A stretch of DNA of 64,000 nucleotides from Bog-756 sp963777665 (GCA_963777665.1 CAVZRJ010000001.1:1178001-1242000); one strand, 5' to 3'. Positions 53,850-63,289 are shown, counted from the stretch's first letter. The notes: generated by a model from the letters alone, not told the origin. Made by a program: numbers and translations.

Positions 53850-54908
53850 TCAGGACACCAGGCCGGCCGCCGCGCCGAGTGCGCTGAGATCGGCCTGCGG
53901 CCGGGCCCCGACATGGGAGATGATCTCGGCCGCGCAGAGCCCCCCGAGACGCGCCGATCCCCCGGGCGAGAGCCCGTGGGTGATGCCGTAGAGGAAGCCG
54001 GCCGCGAACAGGTCACCGGCACCGGTGGTGTCGACCACCCGGTCGACCGGGGCGGCGGGCACCTCGACCGGACCCGTCGGGGTGACCACCACCGAACCCG
54101 CCGGCCCGCGGGTGAGGACCGCCAACACCCCGGTCTCGGAGACCGCCTCGACAGCCGCCTCGAAGCTGCCTGCGCCGAACAGCATCATGACCTCCTCCTC
54201 GTTGGCAAAGAGCATCTCGAGGTCGCCGGTGAGCAGGTCGAGGAACTCCGAGCGGTGGTGCTGCACGCAGAAGGGGTCCGACACCGAGAGGGCGACCGAG
54301 GCGTCGGAGGCATGCGCGAGCCCGATGGCCTCGCGCATCGCCGCCTTGGCGGTCGGTTGCTCCCAGAGATAGCCCTCCAGGTAGACCACCTCTGTCGAGC
54401 CGAGATGGCCGTCGTGCAGGTCGACGGCGCCGAAGTCGGAGGCAACACCGAGGTGGGTGGCCATCGTGCGCTCTGCGTCGTCGGTGACCAGGACCAGGCA
54501 GTGGCCGGTGACCACCTCGCCCGGCACGGCCGGCGTCGGTGTCGGGTCGAAGGCCACCCCGACCGCGCGGATGTCGTGGATGAACGCCCTGCCGAAGTCG
54601 TCGTCGGCCACCCGGCCGAGAAAGGCGGCGCGCCCACCGAGGGAAGCGATCCCGGCCGCGGTGTTGGCCGCCGACCCGCCCGACGCCTCTGTGGTCGATC
54701 CCATCCGCTCGTAGATGGCGGCGGACCGCTCGTGGTCGACCAGGACCATGGTGCCCTTGACCAGATCGAGCTGGACGAGGTCCTCGTCCCGCGCCTGGGC
54801 CAGGACGTCGACCAGGGCGTTGCCCACGGTCACCACGTCGAGTCGGGCGTCGGCCGGCCCCGCGTCGTCTCGTGGGCCGGGCGCTTCGCTGCGGGAGTCG
54901 GAGGGCAC
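53850..54908 (-). CDS. PfkB-family sugar/nucleoside kinase (adenosine-kinase-like)
   Basis: About 352 residues from GTG 54908 (an adjacent GTG at 54911 is equivalent). Seen: LDVVTVGNALVDVLAQARDE, GGSAANTAAGIASLGGRAAF (PfkB signature 1), YLEGYLWEQP, and signature 2 VDTTGAGDLFAAGFLYGITH with the catalytic Asp. The profile is that of ribokinase-family adenosine/sugar kinases; the substrate is not determinable. Divergent from pepN over a shared -10. Confidence 0.88.
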   Translation of the reverse strand: MPSDSRSEAPGPRDDAGPADARLDVVTVGNALVDVLAQARDEDLVQLDLVKGTMVLVDHERSAAIYERMGSTTEASGGSAANTAAGIASLGGRAAFLGRVADDDFGRAFIHDIRAVGVAFDPTPTPAVPGEVVTGHCLVLVTDDAERTMATHLGVASDFGAVDLHDGHLGSTEVVYLEGYLWEQPTAKAAMREAIGLAHASDASVALSVSDPFCVQHHRSEFLDLLTGDLEMLFANEEEVMMLFGAGSFEAAVEAVSETGVLAVLTRGPAGSVVVTPTGPVEVPAAPVDRVVDTTGAGDLFAAGFLYGITHGLSPGGSARLGGLCAAEIISHVGARPQADLSALGAAAGLVS

Positions 54909-54914
54909 CACCCG

Positions 54915-54924
54915 ACGGTAGCCT
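54915..54924. promoter_or_regulatory. Shared bidirectional -10 (ACGGTAGCCT) between the PfkB kinase and pepN
   Basis: TAGCCT on the plus strand is 7 nt before ATG 54932. TACCGT on the minus strand is 6 nt before GTG 54908. It is the same 10-bp sequence as at 53196-53205. Confidence 0.45.
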
Positions 54925-54931
54925 GCCCCCC

Positions 54932-57535
54932 ATGCGCACCTCGACAACCGACACCCACGGTCCGGCGGACGACGCCGCCTACCGCCTCCCGACCGGGATC
55001 CGGCCCCGCGCCTACCGCCTGGTGCTCGCCCCGGACCTCGCGGCGGCAACCTTCTCCGGCGACGTCGAGATCGACCTCACCATCGAGGAACCGGTCACCT
55101 CGATCGTCCTCAACGCCGCCGAGCTCGAGATCAGCTTCGCAGAGCTCAACGCCGGGAACCCCGACGACGGGTACGCACTGACCCCGTCCGGTATCACCCT
55201 CGACGCCGAGGAGGAGCGGGCCACCTTGACCTTCCCCGAGCCCCTCGCCGCCGGCCAGGCCACCCTCCACCTCTCCTTCACCGGGATCCTCAACGACAAG
55301 CTGCGCGGCTTCTACCGGTCCACCTTCGTGGACGAGTCCGGCGCGGCCCGGGTCATCGCGACCTCGCAGATGGAGTCGACCGACGCACGCCGGGCCTTCC
55401 CCTGCTTCGACGAACCGGCCCTCAAGGCGACCTTCGAGATCACCCTGGTCGTCGACGAGGGCCTCGCTGCCTACTCCAACGGCGCGGTCGCCGAGGAGAC
55501 CAGCGAGCCGGAAGGGAAGCGCCGGGTGCGCTTCGCCACCACGATGGTCATGTCCACGTACCTCGTCGCCTTCGTGGTCGGGCCGCTCGAGGCGACCGCC
55601 CCGCTCGACGTGGGCGGGGTCCCCCTCCGGATCGTCCACCCGCCGGGCAAGGCCCATCTCACCGGGTTCGCCCTCGAGGTCGGGGCCCACGCGCTCCGCT
55701 TCTTCACCGAGTACTTCGGGATCCCCTACCCGGGCGGCAAGCTCGATCTGGTGGCCATCCCCGACTTCGCCTTCGGAGCGATGGAGAACCTCGGGTGCGT
55801 CACCTTCCGGGAGTCGGTCCTGCTGGTCGATCCGGCCAACGCCGCGCGGGTCGAGCTCGAACGGGTGGCCGACGTCGTCTGCCACGAGATCGCCCACATG
55901 TGGTTCGGTGACCTGGTCACGATGAAGTGGTGGAACGGCATCTGGCTCAACGAGGCGTTCGCCACCTTCATGGAGATCCTGGCGGTCGACGCCTTCCGGC
56001 CCGAGTGGCAGCGATGGGTCAGCTTCGGCGTCGAGCGGGAGTCGGCGATGGCGGTGGACGGGCTCCACACCACCCGCTCGGTCGAGTTCCCGGTCGGGCG
56101 TCCGGAGGAGGCCCAGGGCATGTTCGACGTCCTGACCTACCAGAAGGGCGGCAGCGTCCTCCGGATGCTCGAGCAGTTCCTCGGCCCGGACGTCTTCCGC
56201 GAGGGGATCCACGACTACCTGACCACCCACGCCTACGGCAACAGCGAGACCGCCGGGCTCTGGGACGCCCTCGAGCGCTCGAGCGGCCGGGCCGTCCGTT
56301 CCCTCATGGACACCTGGATCGACCAGGGGGGCTACCCACTGGTCACCGTCGGTGACGACGGGCGCCTGAGCCAGCAGCCGTTCTCCTACTCGGGCCGGGC
56401 GGGAGGCGCCATCGGCACCCACTGGCAGGTCCCGGTGCTGCTGCGGCCGTTGGATGCGCCCGATGCCGAACCGGACACGCTCCTCCTCGACGGCGCCGGG
56501 GCGGTGGGATCCGCCCCGCGATCGGACCTCCTCGTCAATGCCGGCGGATCCGGCTTCTACCGGGTCTCCTACCCCACGCCACAGGTCGAACGCCTGGCGT
56601 CGCGTCTGCCGGACCTGACTCCCCTCGAGCGCTACAACCTGGTGTCGGACTCCTGGGCCGCTGCTCTGGCGGGACGAACGCCGCTGGCCGACCTGGTCCG
56701 CCTGGCCCGGGCCCTCGCCGACTCCGGTGAACGCGACCCGAGTGTGTGGTCGGTCGTGCTCGCCGCGCTCGGGCTCTTCGACCGGGTGGTACCCGAGGCT
56801 GGACGCCCGACCCTCTCCCTCGCCGTGCGGACCCTGCTCGGCCCGCTGGCCGCCGAGCTCGGCTGGGACCCGCGATCGGACGACGACGAGCGCACACCGT
56901 CATTCCGCGCGTCGGTCCTGCGGACGCTCGGGACCATCGGTGACGATCCGGGCACCCGGGCCGAGGCGCGCAACCGGTTCGCCGCGGCCGGTACCGTCCC
57001 GCTCCAGGCGGACACCGAATCAGCCGTCCTCGACGTCGTGGCCGTACAAGGGGGAACGGCCGAATTCGACGCGATGCTCGCCCGATTCCGCTCACCGGCC
57101 ACCCCTCAGGAGGAGAACCGTTACCTCTACGCACTCGCCTCCTTCGACGACGAGTCGCTCGCAGTCAGGGCCTTCGACCTCGCGCTCGCCGAGGTGCGCA
57201 CGCAGAACGCACCCTTCCTCGTTCAGGCGCTCCTCGTCAACCGGGTGACCGGACCGTCGACCTGGCAACGGGTCGTCGCCGCATGGGACACGCTCGAGGA
57301 CCGGTTCCCGTCCAACATCTTCCCGCGCATGCTGGACGGGGTCCGCGCCCTCTGCACGCCACCCGAGCTCGCGGCCGAGGTGACCCGCTTCGTCGAGGCG
57401 CATCCCGTGGCCGGAAGCGGCCGCAGCATCGAACAGACCCTCGAGCGCCTCTCGGTCAACGTGACCTTCGCGAAGCGGGAGGGCGCCGGCCTGGCGGCGG
57501 TGCTCACCGGGGTCCTCGACCTGCCGAGCGGCTGA
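54932..57535 (+). CDS. pepN: Aminopeptidase N (M1 family zinc metallopeptidase)
   Basis: 867 residues. N-terminal beta domain; exopeptidase motif FGAMENLG; zinc site CHEIAHMWFGDLVTMKWWNG with the downstream Glu in LNEAFATFMEI; catalytic Tyr region YPGGKLDLVAIPDF; C-terminal ERAP1-like helical domain (NLVSDSWAAALAGRTPLADL). The enzyme removes N-terminal amino acids from peptides. Full length for the actinobacterial PepN type. No signal peptide, so probably cytosolic. Confidence 0.95.
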   Translation: MRTSTTDTHGPADDAAYRLPTGIRPRAYRLVLAPDLAAATFSGDVEIDLTIEEPVTSIVLNAAELEISFAELNAGNPDDGYALTPSGITLDAEEERATLTFPEPLAAGQATLHLSFTGILNDKLRGFYRSTFVDESGAARVIATSQMESTDARRAFPCFDEPALKATFEITLVVDEGLAAYSNGAVAEETSEPEGKRRVRFATTMVMSTYLVAFVVGPLEATAPLDVGGVPLRIVHPPGKAHLTGFALEVGAHALRFFTEYFGIPYPGGKLDLVAIPDFAFGAMENLGCVTFRESVLLVDPANAARVELERVADVVCHEIAHMWFGDLVTMKWWNGIWLNEAFATFMEILAVDAFRPEWQRWVSFGVERESAMAVDGLHTTRSVEFPVGRPEEAQGMFDVLTYQKGGSVLRMLEQFLGPDVFREGIHDYLTTHAYGNSETAGLWDALERSSGRAVRSLMDTWIDQGGYPLVTVGDDGRLSQQPFSYSGRAGGAIGTHWQVPVLLRPLDAPDAEPDTLLLDGAGAVGSAPRSDLLVNAGGSGFYRVSYPTPQVERLASRLPDLTPLERYNLVSDSWAAALAGRTPLADLVRLARALADSGERDPSVWSVVLAALGLFDRVVPEAGRPTLSLAVRTLLGPLAAELGWDPRSDDDERTPSFRASVLRTLGTIGDDPGTRAEARNRFAAAGTVPLQADTESAVLDVVAVQGGTAEFDAMLARFRSPATPQEENRYLYALASFDDESLAVRAFDLALAEVRTQNAPFLVQALLVNRVTGPSTWQRVVAAWDTLEDRFPSNIFPRMLDGVRALCTPPELAAEVTRFVEAHPVAGSGRSIEQTLERLSVNVTFAKREGAGLAAVLTGVLDLPSG

Positions 57536-57637
57536 GTCGGATCCCGGCGCCGCCGAGGCGGGCGTCGGGCCGGGCCGGGCGGACCGTCACAGGACCCACC
57601 CCGAATGGGGTGGTCGTTGCGATCGCGGTCCGGTCCC

Positions 57638-57643
57638 TAGCCT
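57638..57643 (+). promoter_or_regulatory. -10 element TAGCCT for the GDT1-type transporter
   Basis: TAGCCT lies 6 nt before GTG 57650; leaderless arrangement. Confidence 0.45.
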
Positions 57644-57649
57644 CAGGCG

Positions 57650-58252
57650 GTGCAACCTGACGTGCTGCAGCCCGGCGTCGTCCTCGCCACGTTCGGGCTG
57701 GTCGCGATCGCCGAGCTCCCCGACAAGACGATGATCGCCACGTTGATCCTCGGGAGCCGGCACCGGCCTCTGCTGATCTGGGCCGGAGCCACGCTCGCCT
57801 TCGGCATGCACGCCGCCATCGCCGTCGCGGCCGGCCAGCTCCTGCACCTCCTCCCCCACCGGTGGACCGAGGCGGTCACCGCCCTGCTCTTCGCCGGCGG
57901 TGCCCTGTACCTCTTGCTGGTCGACGAGAAGGCAGAAGAGGAAGAGGCGGAGAAGGAAACCGCCGGTGCCCCGGGTGGTCTGCGACCGATGGCCACCGCG
58001 TTCGTGGTCATCTTCATCGGCGAGTTCGGGGACCTGACCCAGATCCTCACAGCCAACCTGGCAGCCAAGTACCACGCGCCGCTCTCCGTCTTCATCGGTG
58101 CCTTCGCCGCGCTGACCGCGGTGGCTGCACTGGCGGCCGTCGGAGGCAGGGCCCTCCTCCGCATCCTCCCGCTCGTGGTCATCCGCAGGACGGGAGGGGT
58201 GCTCCTCGGCGCTGCCGCCGTCTACACCCTGGTGACCCTGGTCAGGGGATAA
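57650..58252 (+). CDS. TMEM165/GDT1 (UPF0016) family cation transporter
   Basis: 200 residues, six membrane segments in two inverted halves. The family motifs E-x-G-D-K/R-T/S appear as IAELPDKTMIATLIL (Pro for Gly) and IGEFGDLTQILTANLAA. An acidic loop (EKAEEEEAEKE) joins the halves. Characterised members (MneA, Mnx, GDT1) export Mn2+ or exchange Ca2+/H+; the same is likely here. Confidence 0.9.
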   Translation: MQPDVLQPGVVLATFGLVAIAELPDKTMIATLILGSRHRPLLIWAGATLAFGMHAAIAVAAGQLLHLLPHRWTEAVTALLFAGGALYLLLVDEKAEEEEAEKETAGAPGGLRPMATAFVVIFIGEFGDLTQILTANLAAKYHAPLSVFIGAFAALTAVAALAAVGGRALLRILPLVVIRRTGGVLLGAAAVYTLVTLVRG

Positions 58253-58312
58253 CTGCCCCGAGGACCTGTACTCCGAGCCGGTGACCCGGCGTCCGCTCCA
58301 TCCACGCGGCGC

Positions 58313-58318
58313 TAGCCT
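58313..58318 (+). promoter_or_regulatory. -10 element TAGCCT for the AhpD-like gene
   Basis: TAGCCT lies 8 nt before ATG 58327. It supports that start, which is out of frame with the rest of the gene. Confidence 0.45.
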
Positions 58319-58326
58319 CGTGCCCG

Positions 58327-59258
58327 ATGACCTCCGGTTCGACGGCGCTCGCCCGCCATGCGCCCGTGGCGGCCGCCGCACTCGACTCCGTGGAGGCGGC
58401 CGTCTGGGCCGACGTCGCCACGATCGACCTGCTCGACCTCGTCGCGCTGGCGGCCCGGCGGTCGGGTCGCTCCACGGGATGGAGCCCCTCGCCCCGCCGG
58501 CCGGGAGCGAGCCGCAGCGGTGCGGCACACCCGACGGTGACTGGCGGCTGCTCGACCACCTGACCGGGGATGAGCGGACCATCCTCGCCTTCGCAGAGCA
58601 GTGGAGCCTCGACGTATCGGCGATCTCGTCCGATGACCGGTCGGCATTCCTGGCAGCGGCCGGTGACGTGGCAGGCACCCTGGCCGCCGCGCTCTGGGTG
58701 GTGGACTTCCTTCCCCGGACGAGGACCGCGCTCGATGCGCTCTTCGACCAGGGACCCTGGCCCGTTGCGGACCGGGGTCGCGCCACCACCGATGTCTGGC
58801 GGGCGCTCGACGGGTTCGTGCGTGCCGTCCCCCGGCTCGACGCCCTCGACCCGGTCACCTCCGAGTTGGTCCGCCTCCGCGGAGCCCGACAGCACAACTG
58901 CCGCCTGTGCCGGTCCCTCCGCAGCCGCCCCGCCCTCCGCGCCGGTGCGGACGAGGCGGCCTTCGCCGCGGTCGACGACTACCGGGGAAGCCTGCTCACC
59001 CCGGTCCAGCAGGCCGCTCTGGCCTTCACCGATGCCATGCTCTGGAGCCCCGGTCGCCTCGACCCGGAGGTGGTCGGAGACCTGCGGGCCCTCACCGAAC
59101 CCGACGTGCAGGTCGAACTGGTCCTCGATGTCACCCGAAACGCACTCAACAAGGTCGCGGTCGCGCTCGGCGCGGACGCTCCCCACGTGGAGGACGGGAT
59201 CGAGATCTACGACGTCGGGCCGGACGGCGAGCTGCTCTACGGGCTGACCCCGGACTGA
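58327..59258 (+). CDS. AhpD-like / carboxymuconolactone decarboxylase family protein (one-base frameshift)
   Basis: The N-terminal frame from ATG 58327 reads SGSTALARHAPVAAAALDSV, WADVATIDLLDLVALAARR. It then loses frame near 58460; the +2 frame continues VGSLHGMEPLAPPAG to the end. The C-terminal half is AhpD-like: LVRLRGARQHNCRLCRSLRS with a C-x2-C pair, TPVQQAALAFTDAMLWSPG, LVLDVTRNALNKVAVALGAD. One missing G in the run CGGCGG-TCGGG explains the break. Members are thiol-dependent peroxidase partners or decarboxylases; the role is unknown. Confidence 0.75.
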
Positions 59259-59334
59259 ACGGCCGGGACGAGGCTGCAACCATGGAACAATCCCGTCACC
59301 CGCGCCGCCGTGCAGACTGACGTCGAAACGCGGC

Positions 59335-60003
59335 GTGCAGCAGCTCTTCTCGCTCGCCCGGACCGCGACCGGATTCATGCCCGACGACGAGGGGGAGGCT
59401 CTCTTCCTCGCCGCCCGGCGGGCCGGGGCGACCTTTGCCGGTGCCACCTTCGTGGAGATCGGTGCCTGGTGCGGAAAGTCGACGACGTACCTCGGCGCCG
59501 CGGCCGAGGAGACAGCCGCCGTGCTGTTCAGCCTCGACCACCACCACGGGTCCGAGGAGAACCAACCCGGGTGGGAGCACCACGATCCGTCCCTCGTCGA
59601 TCCGGACAGCGGCCGCATCGACACCCTCCCCCACTGGCGGCGGTCGATGGTCGCCGCCCGCCTCGAGTCATCGGTGATCGGGATCGTCGGCGACTCCCCG
59701 ACGGTGAGCTCGCGCTGGACGATCCCGCTCGCGTTCTGCTTCATCGATGGCGGTCACGGCGCGGACCCCGCCTGGACCGACTACCGCGGATGGGCCCCGC
59801 AGGTGATCGACGGGGGCTGGCTCGCCATCCACGACGTCTTCCCCGACCCCGCGGACGGGGGTCGCCCCCCGTACGACATCTGGCGGGCCGCCCTCGACTC
59901 CGACGAGTTCGTCGAGGACGGCGAGTGCGGGTCCCTCAGGGTCCTGCGCCGGCGTCACGGGGGCCGGATCGCTCGGACGTCGCCCGGCACCGGCCCGGCG
60001 TAG
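59335..60003 (+). CDS. Class I SAM-dependent methyltransferase-like protein
   Basis: 222 residues from GTG 59335. Rossmann-type motif I ATFVEIGAWCGKSTTYLGA, then AVLFSLDHHHGSEENQ, an acidic loop FCFIDGGHGADPAWTDYRGW and GGWLAIHDVFPDPADGG: the Methyltransf_24 arrangement often found beside glycan and cell-wall genes. Target unknown. Convergent with the cyclase-fold gene. Confidence 0.78.
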   Translation: MQQLFSLARTATGFMPDDEGEALFLAARRAGATFAGATFVEIGAWCGKSTTYLGAAAEETAAVLFSLDHHHGSEENQPGWEHHDPSLVDPDSGRIDTLPHWRRSMVAARLESSVIGIVGDSPTVSSRWTIPLAFCFIDGGHGADPAWTDYRGWAPQVIDGGWLAIHDVFPDPADGGRPPYDIWRAALDSDEFVEDGECGSLRVLRRRHGGRIARTSPGTGPA

Positions 60004-60051
60004 GCGGCGCGCAGGACGGACCGGCATCGAGCCGACGGCGGCGGCGGATGC

Positions 60052-61155
60052 TCAGGCGGGGCCGGGGGTGCCCGGGGTGCCCAGGACGGGCTCGACGGGA
60101 GCCTCGGGAGCCGGCTCGGTCAGGTCGAGATGGCTCGGCAGCCCCTCACCACGGAAGAGGCCCGACGCCGGGGTGGCCCGGCTCAGGGCGTCCGCGGCCA
60201 GCACCACGGCTCCGGCCGTGTAGGTCGAGCGCTCGAGCGGCGGGTAGGTGGCCTCTTCGGGATAGACCATCCCGGTCCAGTAGGAGCCGTCTGCGTTGCG
60301 GAGGGACTGTGCCCAGGTGAACAGCTGGAACGCATCCTCGTCCCTTCCCATGGCGTCGAGCGTGAGCACGCATTCTGCCGTCTCCGCAGCGGTGACCCAG
60401 TCCCCGGTCGACACGCAACGCACGCCCCGACCCTCGAGCACGAAGGTCTCCCACGAGCGGTCGATCCGGTCGTCGGCCGCCGGCCCGCTCATGGCACCGG
60501 AGAGGATGGGGTAGTACCAGTCCATGGCGAACTCGACCTTGGGGGCGAAGGCACACGGATCATGTGCGACCGCGTGGGCCAGGCGCCCTGCGGCCAGCTC
60601 CCAGTCGGGGCGTTCGCTCCCGAGACGCTCGGCACAGGCGATCGCACACCGCAGGCTGTGATAGATCGACGACGAACCGGTCAGCAGCGCGTACTCCTCG
60701 AGCATGCCCGACGGGTCCAGCGACCAGCGGATCGAACCATCCTGCCGCTGCCAGCGCAGCACGAAGTCCACGCCGGCCTCGAGCGAGGGCCAGAGGTGCT
60801 CGAGTCCCTCGAGATCGCCCGTGGAGATGTAGCGATGCCATGCCCCTGTGGCCAGGTACGCACACACGTTCGTGTCGAGGCGGGCATCCTCGATGCCGGT
60901 CGTGAGGTAGTAGTTGAACCAGCTCCCGTCCGGCAACTGGGTGTCGACGAGCCACTGGTAGGCCCGGTCGGCCTCATCGTCGAGTCCCACCGTGGTGAGG
61001 GCCATCGCCGCCTCGACGTGGTTCCACGGATCGCAGTGCCCGCCGGGGAACCAGGGGATCATCCCGTCGGGGCGCTGGATGCGAACGATCGACTGGGCGG
61101 TGGCCAACACCTGCGGGGCGCTCATGATGCCTGGCACCTCGGGGACCGACCTCAT
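60052..61155 (-). CDS. Terpenoid-cyclase-fold (alpha/alpha toroid) protein
   Basis: 367 residues from ATG 61155, overlapping the methyltransferase stop (ATGA). It contains repeated QW-like blocks: IVRIQRPDGMIPWFPGG, WLVDTQLPDGSWFNYYL, VLRWQRQDGSIRWSLD, SLRNADGSYWTGMVYPEE, typical of the prenyltransferase/squalene-cyclase-like toroid. The DxDD catalytic motif of hopene cyclases is not seen, so terpene cyclisation is unlikely. A sugar- or lipid-related role is inferred from its operon with GT4 and a methyltransferase. Confidence 0.75.
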   Translation of the reverse strand: MRSVPEVPGIMSAPQVLATAQSIVRIQRPDGMIPWFPGGHCDPWNHVEAAMALTTVGLDDEADRAYQWLVDTQLPDGSWFNYYLTTGIEDARLDTNVCAYLATGAWHRYISTGDLEGLEHLWPSLEAGVDFVLRWQRQDGSIRWSLDPSGMLEEYALLTGSSSIYHSLRCAIACAERLGSERPDWELAAGRLAHAVAHDPCAFAPKVEFAMDWYYPILSGAMSGPAADDRIDRSWETFVLEGRGVRCVSTGDWVTAAETAECVLTLDAMGRDEDAFQLFTWAQSLRNADGSYWTGMVYPEEATYPPLERSTYTAGAVVLAADALSRATPASGLFRGEGLPSHLDLTEPAPEAPVEPVLGTPGTPGPA

Positions 61156-61937
61156 GCGAGGGCACTCTCGCGCCGACCCGCTGCGGTCGGCAGGGTACGC
61201 TGCTCTGCCGTCGCCGCACCGCCGTGCGGCTTGACCAGATAGACCACGAGGCTCTTCCCGACCAGAGGGTTGAGGAGCCGCTCCGAGTACCGGGTCAGCA
61301 TCGGGGCCTTCTCGATGTCCCAGACAAGGAGCCGGTGGTAGGCGGACACGGCAGGATGGGTGTCGTTGGTGGTCCCCACCAGGCACTTGAGCCACCAGTA
61401 GGGGGCGTGCAGGCCATGCGCATGATGGTGCCCGACCGCCCGCAACCCGGTTCCCTCGAGGCGGTTGACGAGCTCCCCGCGCCGGTAGATGCGGACATGG
61501 CCCCCCGGCACGCTGTGGTACTCGTCCGACAGCGCCCAGTTCACGAACTCGGGGCCCGCCCGTGGCACCGTGACCGCCATCGTGCCGCCGGGGCGCAGCA
61601 CCCGGGCCAGCTCTGCCATCGCCGCCTCGTCCGCCGGAATGTGCTCGAGGACCTCCGACGCGATGACCCGATCGAAGGACCCGTCGCCGAACGGTAGCGC
61701 GAGCGCGTCACCCTGCACCGCGCCCACCCGGGCCCGGACCGGGTCGATCTCGTCGGCGACGAGCATCGCGCCGAAGGTGTCGAGCACGTTGCGTACCTCC
61801 GCGGCCCCGGAGTCGAATGCCACCACCTCGGCACCGAGCCGGGCCGCCTGGTAGGCGTGCCGTCCGAAGCCGCAGCCGATGTCGAGGAGGCGATCGCCAG
61901 CCTCCACCCCCAACCGTCCGTAGTCGACGGTCAGCAA
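61152..61937 (-). CDS. SAM-dependent methyltransferase (Methyltransf_11 type)
   Basis: 261 residues, starting at TTG 61937 inside the end of the GT4 gene. Motif I LLDIGCGFGRHAYQAARLGA, acidic motif VVAFDSGAAEV, VQGDALALPFGDGSFDRVIA, SEVLEHIPADEAAMAELARV, LRPGGTMAVTVPR. This is the UbiE/Methyltransf_11 pattern. The C-terminal third is His/Trp-rich (GHHHAHGLHAPYWWLKCLVG). Middle gene of the GT4-methyltransferase-toroid operon; substrate unknown. Confidence 0.85.
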   Translation of the reverse strand: MLTVDYGRLGVEAGDRLLDIGCGFGRHAYQAARLGAEVVAFDSGAAEVRNVLDTFGAMLVADEIDPVRARVGAVQGDALALPFGDGSFDRVIASEVLEHIPADEAAMAELARVLRPGGTMAVTVPRAGPEFVNWALSDEYHSVPGGHVRIYRRGELVNRLEGTGLRAVGHHHAHGLHAPYWWLKCLVGTTNDTHPAVSAYHRLLVWDIEKAPMLTRYSERLLNPLVGKSLVVYLVKPHGGAATAEQRTLPTAAGRRESALA

Positions 61938-63289
61938 CGGACGGCTTCGGCGTCGGCCAGCAGCGAACGGTATTCCTGGGCGGTGCCGGCCGCCGTGACC
62001 TGCCAGGTGAAGCGCCCGAGCACCCGCTCACGACCGGCGGCGCCGAGGCGGGCCCGGAGCGCGTCGTCGTCGAGCAGGCTGGCGATGGCCAGTGCCAGCG
62101 CGCCGGAGTCGTCGGGCGGGACCAGCAGACCGGTCACGCCGTCGACACCGACCACTTCGGGCAGGGCCCCGCCGGTGGTGGCCACCAGGGCCACCCCGCA
62201 GGCCATGGCCTCGATGGCGGGCAGCGAGAACCCCTCGTAGAGGGAGGGGACCACCGCGACCTGGGCGAGTCCGTAGTTGCGGGCGAGCTCATCATCGCTG
62301 ATCCCGGTCACGCACCGCACGATCGGGGAGAGGTCGAGGCGCTCGATGGCCTTGGCCACCCGGCCGTCGGCCCGCGGGTTGCCGATCACGACCAGCTCGA
62401 CCTCGCGCTCGGTGCGCAGCTTGGCGACGGCCTCGAGCAGAGGGACCAGGCCCTTCATGGGGACGTCGGAGGAGGAGGTGACCATGATCCGCCCCGGCAC
62501 CGGCTCGACGTCGTCCCGGGGACGGAAGACGGTGTGGTCCACCCCGACCGGGACCACCGTCATCCGGTGGTTGTCCACGCCCATCTGGGCGGTGATGTCG
62601 GTCTTGGAGGACTCCGACACCGTCACGATCCGCCCCAGCGACCGGGCCACCTTGACCTGCATGCGCAGGAAGCCGAACCAGCGGCGCTGGGTGACCTGCT
62701 GCCACGGGTTGGTCGCATGGCTGAGGGCCAACTGCCGGTCGACGGTGATCGGGTGGTGAAGCGTCTCGAGCACCGGCCAGCCGTCGTCCATCATCCCCTG
62801 GATGCCGTGGCCGAGGCACTGGTTGTCGTGCACGAGGTCGAACTCGTGACGGCGGGCGGCCAGCATCCGCCGGGTGCGCAGGCTGAACGTCCACGGCTCC
62901 GGGAATCCGGCCGTGCACATGACCGCGAACTCGAGCGCCGCCACCGATCTCGGGTACGAGTCGGTGAACTCCTTCGGACGGGGGATGCGGAAGGGATCAG
63001 GCTCGCGGTAGAGATCGAGACTCGGGACCGGGGTGAACCCGACCCCTTCGTCGACTTCGGGCCACGGCTGGCCGGCGAAGATCTCGACCGAATGGCCGAG
63101 GGCGACCAGCTCACGGGTCAGATGGCGACTGTAGACGCCCTGACCCCCGCAGCGCGGATTGCCCCGGTAGACCAAGAAGGCGATCCGCAGGCCGCCCGGT
63201 GCGGGCGGTCGCGGTGGGATCCGCTCGGGGACCGGCGGTCGGGAGGTCGGACCTCGAACCTTGTGCCGCGTGAGCCCGAATCTAGGCAC
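61931..63289 (-). CDS. Family-4 glycosyltransferase
   Basis: 452 residues from GTG 63289. GT-B fold: RIAFLVYRGNPRCGGQGVYS with the Gly-rich acceptor loop, HEFDLVHDNQCLGHGIQG, VTVSESSKTDITAQMG, VVPVGVDHTVFRP, and the EX7E nucleotide-sugar motif in VVPSLYEGFSLPAIEAMACG. A retaining transferase of glycan, glycolipid or polysaccharide synthesis. The frame is open upstream to 63439, but that would overlap the transporter gene. It overlaps the methyltransferase gene by 7 nt. Confidence 0.9.
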   Translation of the reverse strand: MPRFGLTRHKVRGPTSRPPVPERIPPRPPAPGGLRIAFLVYRGNPRCGGQGVYSRHLTRELVALGHSVEIFAGQPWPEVDEGVGFTPVPSLDLYREPDPFRIPRPKEFTDSYPRSVAALEFAVMCTAGFPEPWTFSLRTRRMLAARRHEFDLVHDNQCLGHGIQGMMDDGWPVLETLHHPITVDRQLALSHATNPWQQVTQRRWFGFLRMQVKVARSLGRIVTVSESSKTDITAQMGVDNHRMTVVPVGVDHTVFRPRDDVEPVPGRIMVTSSSDVPMKGLVPLLEAVAKLRTEREVELVVIGNPRADGRVAKAIERLDLSPIVRCVTGISDDELARNYGLAQVAVVPSLYEGFSLPAIEAMACGVALVATTGGALPEVVGVDGVTGLLVPPDDSGALALAIASLLDDDALRARLGAAGRERVLGRFTWQVTAAGTAQEYRSLLADAEAVRC

